Assembly (NCBI GenBank): GCA_903822005.1
Contig: CAIJNL010000022.1
Span: 1 to 41,148 of the forward strand
Direction: 5' to 3'
DNA: 41,148 nucleotides
Origin: an uncultured Nitrospiraceae bacterium
GTDB taxonomy: Bacteria > Nitrospirota > Thermodesulfovibrionia > Thermodesulfovibrionales > Dissulfurispiraceae
Below, piece by piece: positions 1-6,413 of this stretch. The notes beneath the pieces were generated by a model, which worked only from the letters and a program-made list of their open reading frames with translations, made no database searches and had not been told where the DNA came from. The position numbers and the translations under genes are program-made. Numbering within the stretch: position 1 is the stretch's first letter; every line of letters starts with the position of its first letter.

Positions 1-141
1 ACTGATGAAAGCGCTGCCCGGGATGTTTGCGGATTACAATGAGAATGCACCTCACAAAGGGCTCAAGATGCTGTCGCCAAGAGAGTATCGGCGACTTCAA
101 AATAAGTTAGAAGGCTGTCCGGTTTGATAGGGGCAACTCCA
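1..141 (+). mobile_element. IS3-family insertion sequence, right end
   Basis: The first 141 bases hold the end of a transposase gene (2-127) followed by a probable terminal inverted repeat. The last bases, read on the opposite strand, begin TGGAGTTGCCCC, which has the look of an IS3-type tip (TG start). The element ends about 7 bases beyond the stop codon of the neighbouring minus-strand gene. The rest lies outside the window, so the left end and any target duplication cannot be checked. Confidence 0.65.
2..127 (+). CDS. IS3-family transposase OrfB, C-terminal fragment (partial)
   Basis: Only the last 41 residues are in the window. They contain DYNENAPHKGLKMLSPREY, the typical end of the rve/DDE integrase core in IS3-family OrfB proteins (consensus YN..RPH..L...SP.EY/F). 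OrfB joins the DNA strands during transposition. The start and the D,D,E residues lie upstream of the window, so activity cannot be judged. Confidence 0.7.
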   Translation: MMKALPGMFADYNENAPHKGLKMLSPREYRRLQNKLEGCPV

Positions 142-147
142 GATCGG

Positions 148-618
148 TCATAGTTTTTCTTTTATAGCATTAATCCAGGCTTGATATTTTTCCTTTTGAG
201 GATAACCCACCCCTTGAGTTAGGCACCCCCCCTTTTTGTATAAAGCTATTGCCGGGACTGTATTTGCAAACACGTCTCTTACTATTGATTGCAATTCAGA
301 TGCTTGTTTGAACTTTTGACAATCTACCTTATAAATTGGAATTTTGGCGTCAATGTTTTTTTTCAATTCATAAATAAATTCGCTCATCTCCTCCATTCCA
401 GGTCTATTGTTTCTATAGTAAACAACAATACTGACAGGCTCTTTGTTTATTACCTCCCGATAATTATTCTCAAACAATTCCGCATTATAAGATTCCTTTC
501 CAACATAATCTGTTTTCATTTCATAATTAGTATAAAGACCCAAAGAAGCACAACCGGCTGTCAAAAATAGACCCGCCAGCAGCCAGACAGAAAATAATGC
601 CCTACTAAAAGATCTCAT
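148..618 (-). CDS. Putative lipoprotein with a thioredoxin-like C-terminal part
   Basis: The start is placed at 618 because GGAGGG lies 4 bases upstream and the protein then opens with a clear lipoprotein signal: MRSFSR, a hydrophobic stretch, and the lipobox LTAGC at about residue 20-24. A 20-codon upstream extension is open but does not resemble a signal. The mature part has alternating beta/alpha patterns (VSIVVYYRNNRP, KIPIYKVDC, VPAIALYKKG) that recall a thioredoxin fold, including a VPA segment like the cis-Pro loop, but no CxxC pair. It is visibly AT-rich and sits between an IS3 end and tRNA-Leu, so it may be acquired. The thioredoxin-like assignment is an inference; the lipoprotein call is firmer. 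Confidence 0.6.
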   Translation of the reverse strand: MRSFSRALFSVWLLAGLFLTAGCASLGLYTNYEMKTDYVGKESYNAELFENNYREVINKEPVSIVVYYRNNRPGMEEMSEFIYELKKNIDAKIPIYKVDCQKFKQASELQSIVRDVFANTVPAIALYKKGGCLTQGVGYPQKEKYQAWINAIKEKL

Positions 619-793
619 AATACCCTCCGTTGCGCTGACCATGCAATACAACATATATTTGGGACCGTATAGCCTCATCGCCTCAAATCATAGCACAGCC
701 TAATTAAAGTTGCAATAGGAGCACTAAAATGCCGTCTGAAGCAAAAACAACTGCGATTCTACTACAGCAGCCGCCATAGGCAACTGACGGGGG

Positions 794-823
794 TTGACCG
801 CATGAAAAGAAATGCTTTAAAAT
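794..823 (+). promoter_or_regulatory. Promoter of tRNA-Leu
   Basis: TTGACC at 794-799 and TAAAAT at 818-823 are separated by 18 bases. The expected start point is near 830, some 12 bases before the mature tRNA at 842. Confidence 0.55.
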
Positions 824-841
824 TAACACCTTAATACAGGC

Positions 842-928
842 GCCGGTGTGGTGGAACTGGCAGACGCGCCGGACTCAAAATCCGGAGCCCTCCGGGGCGT
901 GAGAGTTCAAGTCTCTCCACCGGCACCA
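842..928 (+). tRNA. tRNA-Leu (anticodon CAA)
   Basis: The 5' acceptor strand GCCGGTG pairs with CACCGGC at 918-924, followed by the discriminator A and an encoded CCA (926-928). The anticodon arm is CCGGA-CTCAAAA-TCCGG, giving anticodon CAA, which reads UUG. There is a long variable arm (GCCCTCCGGGGC) as expected of a class II tRNA, and a perfect T stem (GAGAG/CTCTC). The 3' half of this gene recurs three times downstream in the same direction, so the gene appears to be an integration target that has been rebuilt intact after each insertion. Confidence 0.95.
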
Positions 929-936
929 TTGAGAAT

Positions 937-973
937 AAAAAGGATTTGCAGGGAACTGCCGGTCCTTTTTTAT
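937..973. terminator. Bidirectional intrinsic terminator after tRNA-Leu
   Basis: AAAAAGGA (937-944) pairs with TCCTTTTT (963-970), with an inner GCAG/CTGC stem. T-runs flank both sides, so it can serve the tRNA on the plus strand and the PIN-domain gene, whose stop codon lies at 970-972, on the minus strand. Confidence 0.75.
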
Positions 974-1449
974 TTATTATCCTTTTTGTCTCGATCCCGT
1001 ATCATGGCGGGTAACACCTGATCAACAAATTCCGACGGGCTTACAATCTCGATTTCATATCTTTTGTCGTTTTTTAGTTTAGCAAAATCTTTCTTGTCGC
1101 CAGTAATCAGATAGTCTGCGCCGCAAGCTATCGCTGATGCCAAAACAGGTATATCTTTTTCCGCAATAACATCTGCCATGCGTCTTATTGCCTCTATGGA
1201 GGGAAGCGCGACAATCTCAAGTTTAAGCTTAGGCAGGTATTTGTGATATACAGGGATAGCTGCCGGCATCTTTTTCTTCAGGTTCCGCTCAATCTCCATG
1301 ATGTTATAGCGTCCGGTAGCGGCTGACAGCATGGGCAGATTAAGCGCCAGCAGGTCAAGGATGATCCGCGGAGCGCCTCTGTCCGAAAAAAGCCCGGACA
1401 TCATCACATTTGAATCGAGAAAGATCTTACACCTTTCTTTTGGTGCCAT
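970..1449 (-). CDS. PIN-domain toxin-like nuclease (VapC-type)
   Basis: The protein has the PIN fold signature. An N-terminal strand ends in KIFLDSNVMMSG, with the first acidic residue in LDSN. A middle helix carries MEIERNL. A late block, KDIPVLASAIACGADYLIT then GDKKDF, holds the second and third acidic positions. PIN toxins of type II systems cleave RNA with a metal at these acids. The start at 1449 (MAPKERC) gives a 159-residue protein and a 23-base overlap with the upstream AbrB-type gene. A longer TTG start at 1494 is possible. The pair reads back toward tRNA-Leu and is enclosed by two copies of the tRNA 3' end. The long spacing between motifs resembles the COG1569-like branch more than short VapC. 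Confidence 0.82.
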   Translation of the reverse strand: MAPKERCKIFLDSNVMMSGLFSDRGAPRIILDLLALNLPMLSAATGRYNIMEIERNLKKKMPAAIPVYHKYLPKLKLEIVALPSIEAIRRMADVIAEKDIPVLASAIACGADYLITGDKKDFAKLKNDKRYEIEIVSPSEFVDQVLPAMIRDRDKKDNK

Positions 1450-1717
1450 AGGTCTCTTTATATAGCACTGCCCTTTCCTCTTTGAGTCCGTCAATAAGCT
1501 TTTCTATACTGAGACCCGATGCCTTTACCAGGCGTCCCAACTGCCTGCGCGCCTCATCAAGCTCCAGCCTCTTGGGCGTGATAAAAAGCGAATCACCAAT
1601 CGGGATGATGGATACAACGCTGCCTTCATCCATATTGCCCATTTCCCGCATCTTCTTTGGGATAGTAAGCTGCCCGCGCGCCTTTATCTCTGCAACAGAT
1701 GATTTAGTTGTTCTCAT
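1427..1717 (-). CDS. AbrB/MazE-type antitoxin (SpoVT-AbrB swapped-hairpin domain)
   Basis: Residues 8 to about 50 form a SpoVT/AbrB DNA-binding domain: VAEIKARGQLTIPKKMRE, then GSVVSIIPIGDSLFITPKR. The remaining 45 residues (DEARRQLGRLVKASGLSIEKLIDGLKEER) are a helical tail of the kind that binds and neutralises a PIN toxin. The start is ATG at 1717, with GGAGAGGTG just upstream. The next gene overlaps it and encodes the PIN protein, the usual antitoxin-first order. A perfect palindrome lies 15 bases upstream of the start and is the likely site for self-repression. Confidence 0.88.
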   Translation of the reverse strand: MRTTKSSVAEIKARGQLTIPKKMREMGNMDEGSVVSIIPIGDSLFITPKRLELDEARRQLGRLVKASGLSIEKLIDGLKEERAVLYKETYGTKRKV

Positions 1718-1731
1718 ATGACACCTCTCCT

Positions 1732-1757
1732 CTGATATTCTGATTTCAGAATATCAG
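1732..1757. promoter_or_regulatory. Palindromic operator upstream of the AbrB/PIN pair
   Basis: CTGATATTCTGA (1732-1743) and TCAGAATATCAG (1746-1757) are perfect 12-base inverted arms around a TT. A further half-like copy, GATTTCAGAAAT, follows at 1757-1768. AbrB-type antitoxins normally bind such sites to repress their own operon; binding here is an inference. Confidence 0.65.
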
Positions 1758-1788
1758 ATTTCAGAAATAATTGCAAATTGCGATTATT

Positions 1789-1822
1789 GGCGTGAGAGTT
1801 CTAGTCTCTCCACCGGCACCAT
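1789..1822 (+). repeat. Partial copy of tRNA-Leu 3' end (att-like site B)
   Basis: 34 bases match tRNA-Leu positions 896-929 with one mismatch (A to T at 909/1802, in the T loop). It covers the end of the variable arm, the T arm, the 3' acceptor strand and CCA. It is in the same direction as the tRNA and has no 5' tRNA half, so it is not a functional tRNA. It closes the first cassette (AbrB/PIN). Confidence 0.9.
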
Positions 1823-1862
1823 AAAGAAGATCTGCCCGTGCGTGAATAGAAGCTGAAGTAGA

Positions 1863-1891
1863 TTGCAGATTACCCTGGGATTAATTATACT
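1863..1891 (+). promoter_or_regulatory. Promoter of the pduL-like gene
   Basis: TTGCAG (1863-1868) and TATACT (1886-1891) are separated by exactly 17 bases, upstream of the gene at 1936. It lies inside the cassette, after att-like site B, so the gene brings its own promoter. Confidence 0.6.
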
Positions 1892-1935
1892 AAGACGAGT
1901 AGAATCCCGGCAGAAATGGGAAAGGAGCTGTTAGC

Positions 1936-2547
1936 ATGGAATCTCGTTTAGAAGTGCCCATCAATGCCAGCGTTAGGCACGTTCACCTATCGACAGAGCA
2001 TGTCAGCGCTTTATTCGGATCGGACCATAAGCTCACTATCCATTCGCAGTTGAGCCAACCCGGCCAGTATGCATGCGAAGAGACGGTTACTCTGGTCGGC
2101 CTGAAACATTCGATCCCCAATGTGAGGATACTGGGTCCTGAGCGCAAAGAGACCCAGGTCGAAATTTCGCGCACGGATGAATTCACGCTTGGCATAGACG
2201 CTCCTGTCCGCGCTTCCGGCGAACTCGACGGAACGCCGGGACTCACCCTCGTTGGCCTGTACGGAAAAGTCGAGCTGCAACGGGGCGTGATCCGAGCCCT
2301 GCGACACATTCACATGAGTCCGGAAGACGCAGTTCGATTCGGTGTTCAGGACCGGGACTGGGCCATGGTGCGGGTGGGCGGCGAACGGGGGATCATCTTC
2401 GACGACGTCCTCGTGCGTGTTAGCCCTCTGTTCCGGCTCGACATGCACGTCGACACTGATGAGGCCAACGCTGCAGATCTTCATCCAGGAGCCATGGGCA
2501 CGCTCATCAGTCAGCCCACCCTGGTCAAGCCTGAACCCAACGATTGA
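1936..2547 (+). CDS. pduL: PduL-type phosphate propanoyltransferase (phosphotransacylase)
   Basis: The protein is 203 residues, the normal size for PduL. It has the two histidine-rich metal motifs SVRHVHLS (about residue 13-20) and LRHIHMS (about 122-128), plus MHVDTDEANAA near 172. The conserved SQPGQYACEETVTLVG, NVRILGP and TQVEISRTDEF blocks are present. PduL swaps CoA and phosphate on acyl groups, turning propionyl- or acetyl-CoA into the acyl phosphate, using zinc. There is no visible encapsulation peptide and no shell-protein or aldehyde dehydrogenase gene nearby, so it is probably a cytosolic enzyme rather than part of a microcompartment. AAAGGAG lies 10 bases before the ATG. It is the only gene in its cassette, flanked on both sides by tRNA-Leu 3' copies. 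Confidence 0.93.
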   Translation: MESRLEVPINASVRHVHLSTEHVSALFGSDHKLTIHSQLSQPGQYACEETVTLVGLKHSIPNVRILGPERKETQVEISRTDEFTLGIDAPVRASGELDGTPGLTLVGLYGKVELQRGVIRALRHIHMSPEDAVRFGVQDRDWAMVRVGGERGIIFDDVLVRVSPLFRLDMHVDTDEANAADLHPGAMGTLISQPTLVKPEPND

Positions 2548-2555
2548 TTCACAAA

Positions 2556-2589
2556 GGGTGTGAGAGTTCAAGTCTCTCCACCGACACCA
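2556..2589 (+). repeat. Partial copy of tRNA-Leu 3' end (att-like site C)
   Basis: 34 bases match tRNA-Leu positions 895-928 with two mismatches (898 C to T, 923 G to A). It retains the perfect T arm and ends in CACCA. It starts 8 bases after the pduL stop codon, and a hairpin follows 17 bases later. Confidence 0.9.
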
Positions 2590-2606
2590 ACCATATCAAT
2601 GAGATG

Positions 2607-2634
2607 GGGTTGCATGGTTAATTACCTGCAACCC
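2607..2634 (+). terminator. Hairpin, probable terminator after pduL
   Basis: GGGTTGC (2607-2613) pairs with GCAACCC (2628-2634), with an inner GGT/ACC. TTCTTATT follows, only a weak T-tract. It sits just after att-like site C, much as the tRNA terminator sits just after the real tRNA. Confidence 0.45.
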
Positions 2635-2690
2635 TTCTTATTGGCATTGTAACCGCAATTGTGCCGGACGTAGTTCTTTTTGCTGAAAAA

Positions 2691-3506
2691 TCAGGCAAAC
2701 TTTAACCCTCTACATATCAATTGGTCTATAAAACTATTTTCATCTCCAAATAAAGTGCTAGCATTAATATTCTGTTTATCAAGGAGTCGCAGAACCTTCA
2801 AATGCTCCTTCACGGAAATGTTGAATTCCCAGAGAAACCCATTACAGTTATCCATAATTGCCTCTTCGTGTGGAGCATAAACCCATTTATTAACATTCGC
2901 TTCATAAATATTTTCGCAACAGATAGTATACTCACTTTCTTGTAGAGCATGCCGCTTATCCGTAGCAACATTTGGGCCGCGCCGTCTGATGTGTGGAATA
3001 TTTTGAGCCGTCATTGTTATTTCTTTAGGATAATCCCAAAAGACATATATAGACACAAAGCCTGATTTATTCTTGGTTACATCGGCAAAAGCAAAGTACG
3101 CAGCAACAAGGCGCGATCTTGTCCAGTCTAAAAGTGGTGATGGAAAGCCATGATGCCTAAGACAAGCGATATAACCATAGGCCGGGTATTTTATAGCGCG
3201 ACACTCAGTTGTATTGAGCCAAGTCAAATAATCCGATTGCGTCGGAATATCCCACATACTCCCAGAAAGAGAATTGATCTGTGGCTTGATTTCAGATATC
3301 ACACGGTAATAATTTTGCAGTTCAACTCTACTTTTACCAGCATGACGCTCCAGCGTTGTTACTAAATCCCATCCAGAACATGCCTGACCGCGATATAATA
3401 AGCTTGGCATGTATCCACCGCCGACACCAGCCTCATTTTTAATAGCAATAAGCTTTAAAATCTCGTCTTCAAATTCTTCCCAACTAAACAGGGATTTCCT
3501 GTTCAT
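2691..3506 (-). CDS. FRG-domain protein
   Basis: The protein is 271 residues. It has the FRG-family hallmarks: LLYRGQACSGWDLVTTLER (about residue 37-55), where the YRG triplet names the family, and LRHHGFPSPLLDWTRSRLVA (about 115-134), containing the conserved HHG..SPLLDWT block, followed by aromatic AAYFAF. FRG domains occur in accessory and defence-related islands; their biochemical activity is not settled, so I give no reaction. It is AT-rich compared with the core genes in the window. It lies 3 bases downstream of a 108-residue gene, and the two probably form one transcript. It ends the transcript facing tRNA copy C. Confidence 0.8.
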   Translation of the reverse strand: MNRKSLFSWEEFEDEILKLIAIKNEAGVGGGYMPSLLYRGQACSGWDLVTTLERHAGKSRVELQNYYRVISEIKPQINSLSGSMWDIPTQSDYLTWLNTTECRAIKYPAYGYIACLRHHGFPSPLLDWTRSRLVAAYFAFADVTKNKSGFVSIYVFWDYPKEITMTAQNIPHIRRRGPNVATDKRHALQESEYTICCENIYEANVNKWVYAPHEEAIMDNCNGFLWEFNISVKEHLKVLRLLDKQNINASTLFGDENSFIDQLICRGLKFA

Positions 3507-3509
3507 TTT

Positions 3510-3836
3510 TTATCCAGCCTGATTCTTCTCGGATGCCTTCTCATCTTCCGAGTTTTCCGTGGTCGTAGAGGGCATGTCCGTTTTCGTGTTCGACAATGAA
3601 GGGGTTAGCGCCGTTAAAACACTCAATACGTTTCCGTCCTTGTCTTCCCGTGCTAGGGTCATACTGTGAACTAAAACGACCTCTTGGTTTTTCGTGGTTG
3701 TAATAATATCATCCAACGTTGTCCCCGGCTTCAGTTGTAGCCCCCTTAATGGCTCGACTGAGTTACCGTCCTTTGTCACCTGCCGGACGACGATATATTC
3801 CACGTATTCAGAACCGTCTGTTTTCTCATCTTGCAT
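3510..3836 (-). CDS. Small acidic protein of unknown function, partner of the FRG gene
   Basis: The protein is 108 residues and I do not recognise the family. The N-terminal 70 residues look like a small beta-rich domain (VEYIVVRQVTKDG, PLRGLQLKPGTTLDD, VVLVHSMTLARE). The last 35 are low-complexity and rich in Ser, Thr, Glu and Lys, so probably disordered. There is no signal peptide. The ATG at 3836 has AGGAGG upstream. It directly precedes the FRG gene with a 3-base gap, the layout of a two-gene module such as antitoxin-toxin or adaptor-effector. That role is an inference from layout only. Confidence 0.65.
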   Translation of the reverse strand: MQDEKTDGSEYVEYIVVRQVTKDGNSVEPLRGLQLKPGTTLDDIITTTKNQEVVLVHSMTLAREDKDGNVLSVLTALTPSLSNTKTDMPSTTTENSEDEKASEKNQAG

Positions 3837-3864
3837 TGCTTATGTCCTCCTGAAGGGGCTACGG

Positions 3865-4770
3865 CTAAAACTTTCTTTTAGGTGCCTCGGTATATTTTTC
3901 AACAGAACCACGCATTATATATTCTTGACCCAGTCCTTTTTTGTAACAGGTAGTGATTTCGAAAGTACCAAGAACACGATCAATTTTCAGACTGTTTCGT
4001 GCATCCTTTTCTTCCCATGCACCGGAGATTGAATCATCAGTAATCACTAATTTTTGTGCGTAGACACTTTTATCGCGACGCAGCAACCTATTTGAGTCGA
4101 GATCCAAAATTAAAATGTGCGAAGTCGGAGTTGAAGTGATTTCCTTTCCATTGAGCAATCCAACCATTTTTCCATCGAGCTTCAGATAAACAAGGTCTTG
4201 CAGATCGCTATTTGCATTACGATCCTCAATCGTCAAATATATCAATGCCGTTACGGGCTTTCCGTCAGCCTCTGCACCGAGACCCCTCAGTCTGACACGA
4301 GTGCCATCCAAAAGCCAGTCAGCTTTTCGGTTAAGATCATTCCACCTGCCAGCATTGCGAGATAAGTCTATTTGTTTTGCAGGTCGACCTAAGCTATTCT
4401 CCAGCATGTCAAAGAGTTTGGAAATATCGCGATTTGAGATTGCATTTTCAAAATCATCTATATTTTGCATCATTGCTATGCTGTATCCTGTCTTTGTCTT
4501 CAGCACAGCCGCAATAAAGTCTCTTTCACTATAATTAAATTGCCACTGCTTTATTACGGGGAAATCCCATACTTTGTTCTCACCTGTGAAAGCCGGCCAT
4601 TTTTTTGTAAACCTATCTACAGAATTGATATCTTTCCAGTCGACCTTCGATAACTCTTTTTTTGAAAATGGTAGTTGGAATAATTGATCAAGGGATGCCG
4701 CATCCACATTATAGCCTTGGATCAAGGTGCTGCTAACTATGAACATGACAACTATGCACAAGTTTCTCAT
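3865..4770 (-). CDS. Exported protein of unknown function
   Basis: The start is set at 4770, where GGGAGGT precedes ATG and the protein begins with a signal peptide (MRNLCIVVMFIVSSTLIQG, cleavage probably near VDAA). The upstream 46 codons are open but lack signs of coding. The mature part of about 280 residues has mixed alpha/beta features and no cysteine lipobox, enzyme motif or repeat that I recognise. The C-terminal segment (GAWEEKDARNSL, FEITTCYKKGLGQEY) resembles a small beta-sheet domain. It is 28 bases upstream of the FRG pair on the same strand, so co-transcription is possible. It lies inside the third tRNA-flanked cassette. Confidence 0.6.
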   Translation of the reverse strand: MRNLCIVVMFIVSSTLIQGYNVDAASLDQLFQLPFSKKELSKVDWKDINSVDRFTKKWPAFTGENKVWDFPVIKQWQFNYSERDFIAAVLKTKTGYSIAMMQNIDDFENAISNRDISKLFDMLENSLGRPAKQIDLSRNAGRWNDLNRKADWLLDGTRVRLRGLGAEADGKPVTALIYLTIEDRNANSDLQDLVYLKLDGKMVGLLNGKEITSTPTSHILILDLDSNRLLRRDKSVYAQKLVITDDSISGAWEEKDARNSLKIDRVLGTFEITTCYKKGLGQEYIMRGSVEKYTEAPKRKF

Positions 4771-5188
4771 TGGAATACCTCCCTTTGCGCCAATCATACC
4801 ACTTTGCAACACAACTTTCAAGATGAAGCAGGGAAGCCCCACCAAGGCGGATGCGAATAAAGAGCGCCCACAGAAAAACCTGATTAAACCTGACATTTTA
4901 TTGAGCATTTTTCCGGATAAGATGGATCTGATCGGCAGGGTTAATACTATATTTAGTTCCCTCTGGCTTTGCCTTAAAAAAGTCCTAAAAATGTATAAAA
5001 AATGTCATAAAATGCTGAACCATGTCGGCCACAGTTTTTTGTAACCTTTTTTGTAACCTTCACCCTCATTATAGAGCAATCAGTAGCAACCACAAGCAAC
5101 AATTGACAGAAACGGCAAAGCCTCTGACATTAAAACTAAATTCCTTAATTTCAGGGGCTTATAGAGATTATGCTATTTCTTCTTTTCA
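4771..5188. other. Gene-free end of the third cassette with tandem 12-base repeats
   Basis: I see no supported gene here. An open frame on the plus strand crosses the att-like site but has no coding character. Two perfect adjacent copies of TTTTTTGTAACC lie at 5035-5046 and 5047-5058, about 130 bases before the tRNA copy at 5189. Short direct repeats at this distance from an attachment core can be arm-type sites for a tyrosine recombinase; that reading is an inference. Confidence 0.5.
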
Positions 5189-5256
5189 GGACTCAAAATC
5201 CGGAGCCCTCCGAGGCGTGAGTGTTCAAGTCTCTCCACCGGCACCATTGAGAATAA
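5189..5256 (+). repeat. Long partial copy of tRNA-Leu 3' half (att-like site D)
   Basis: 68 bases match positions 871-938 with two mismatches. The copy begins at the 5' side of the anticodon stem, includes the anticodon loop, variable arm, T arm and CCA, and continues 10 bases past the tRNA (TTGAGAATAA). This is the longest of the copies and the only one sharing flanking sequence with the true gene. It is therefore the best candidate for the outer attR of an original integration, paired with the tRNA itself as attL. Confidence 0.93.
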
Positions 5257-5356
5257 CAACCGCAGCATCATGTCACACGCATTCTGTTCAAAACTGTAAA
5301 CAATCTAAAAAAGGCCACCGAGTCTGCAATTTTGGTTACACTCGCCGCCTCTGGAA

Positions 5357-6298
5357 TTACTGTAATCCCTCTATAACCATTGCCGCAAGCAGCGGAAACA
5401 TAATCTCGTGGTGACCTGTAATGGCAAAAGACTGGCCCTTGTTCATCGTCGGCCTCTTGAGCACATTCTGCCCAGGCCGGTAGTGCTGTATAAAGTCCAT
5501 GTTCACCGTCGTAAAATCTTTCACCTTGTGCCCCAGGTTTCTCGCAACATTCAGCGCCTTTAAGAAGACCTCGGGAAGTATGACGGCTGAGCCGAGATTT
5601 ATGTAAACACCGCCCTCAAGGTCTGCAATAACAGCGGCCAGCAACCTGAAGTCCCTGAGGCTGCCCTCGCCTATGGCCGCGCCGTCTGCCTCTGGATGCA
5701 TATGTATGATGTCCGAGCCGACAGCCACATGCACAGTCGCAGGCAAGTCGAGCCTGAACGCCTCGCTGAAGATGCTCTTGTCTTTGTCCTGGAAGTCTGA
5801 ACTGCTTATAAATTCGCCGATAGCCCTGCCTATGCCTTGACCTTTGCGCACGCCCTCAGTGATGGCCCTGTTCACCATCTGGCCGGTCTCTATGCCCATG
5901 CCAAAATCTCCGGTCCCCAACTCCTTTGCAACGTCCTCAGAGGTGCAGCTCATGAAGGCCATCTCGAAATCATGGATTATAGACGCGCCGTTTGAGGCAA
6001 AAGCGGTGATGACGCCCTTGCGCATAAGGTCTATGATCAGGGGTGAAAGTCCCACTTTTATGGGATGCGCGCCCATGCCCAGGATGACAGGCCGCTTGTT
6101 CCTGTGAGCAGCCACTACTGCGCTCGCCACCGCCTTAATGTCCTTTGCCGCAAGAAAGCCGGGCAGATTGCCCACGAATTCAGCAAAACTCCGGCCCTTT
6201 ACATGCGGTCCGGCAGCCAGGTCTGCTGAAACCTTGCTGAGTCTGTCCTTTGCGGGGTAAGTCCTGATGCCCGAGACATCTATTTCGCGGTATTTCAA
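5357..6298 (-). CDS. Conserved protein, possibly deoxyhypusine-synthase-like fold
   Basis: The protein is about 313 residues if it starts at the TTG at 6298, which has GGAGG 5 bases upstream. Another TTG at 6322 would add 8 residues but has a weak ribosome site. It has Rossmann-like glycine-rich segments (KRPVILGMGAHPIKVGLSP, ASNGASIIHDFE) and a conserved C-terminal core (VAVGSDIIHMHPEADGAAIG, GGVYINLGSAVILPE). The pattern weakly recalls deoxyhypusine synthase, but bacteria lack eIF5A. The lysine and NAD sites cannot be matched with confidence, so the substrate is unknown. There is no signal peptide or membrane segment. It is divergent from rpsT and stands alone on its strand. Confidence 0.6.
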   Translation of the reverse strand: MKYREIDVSGIRTYPAKDRLSKVSADLAAGPHVKGRSFAEFVGNLPGFLAAKDIKAVASAVVAAHRNKRPVILGMGAHPIKVGLSPLIIDLMRKGVITAFASNGASIIHDFEMAFMSCTSEDVAKELGTGDFGMGIETGQMVNRAITEGVRKGQGIGRAIGEFISSSDFQDKDKSIFSEAFRLDLPATVHVAVGSDIIHMHPEADGAAIGEGSLRDFRLLAAVIADLEGGVYINLGSAVILPEVFLKALNVARNLGHKVKDFTTVNMDFIQHYRPGQNVLKRPTMNKGQSFAITGHHEIMFPLLAAMVIEGLQ

Positions 6299-6347
6299 TT
6301 CGTCCTCCGTCAGCCATCTCAAAAGTCCCTAAATTTTAGCACAAATA

Positions 6348-6377
6348 TTGATTTTATGGCACCATTTATGCTATTTT
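6348..6377 (+). promoter_or_regulatory. Probable promoter of rpsT
   Basis: TTGATT (6348-6353) and TATTTT (6372-6377) are separated by 18 bases. The expected transcript start is about 30 bases before the TTG start codon. Confidence 0.45.
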
Positions 6378-6413
6378 TACTCTCTACCAAATAAGTTGCA
6401 GGAGGAACATCAA

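Noticed and set aside
929-5188. Search for an integrase or excisionase within the tRNA-bounded cassettes
   Set aside because: No frame shows tyrosine or serine recombinase motifs on either strand.
5022-5414. 130-codon plus-strand frame crossing the tRNA-Leu copy D
   Set aside because: It translates tRNA-derived sequence and runs over the end of the next gene; no ribosome site.
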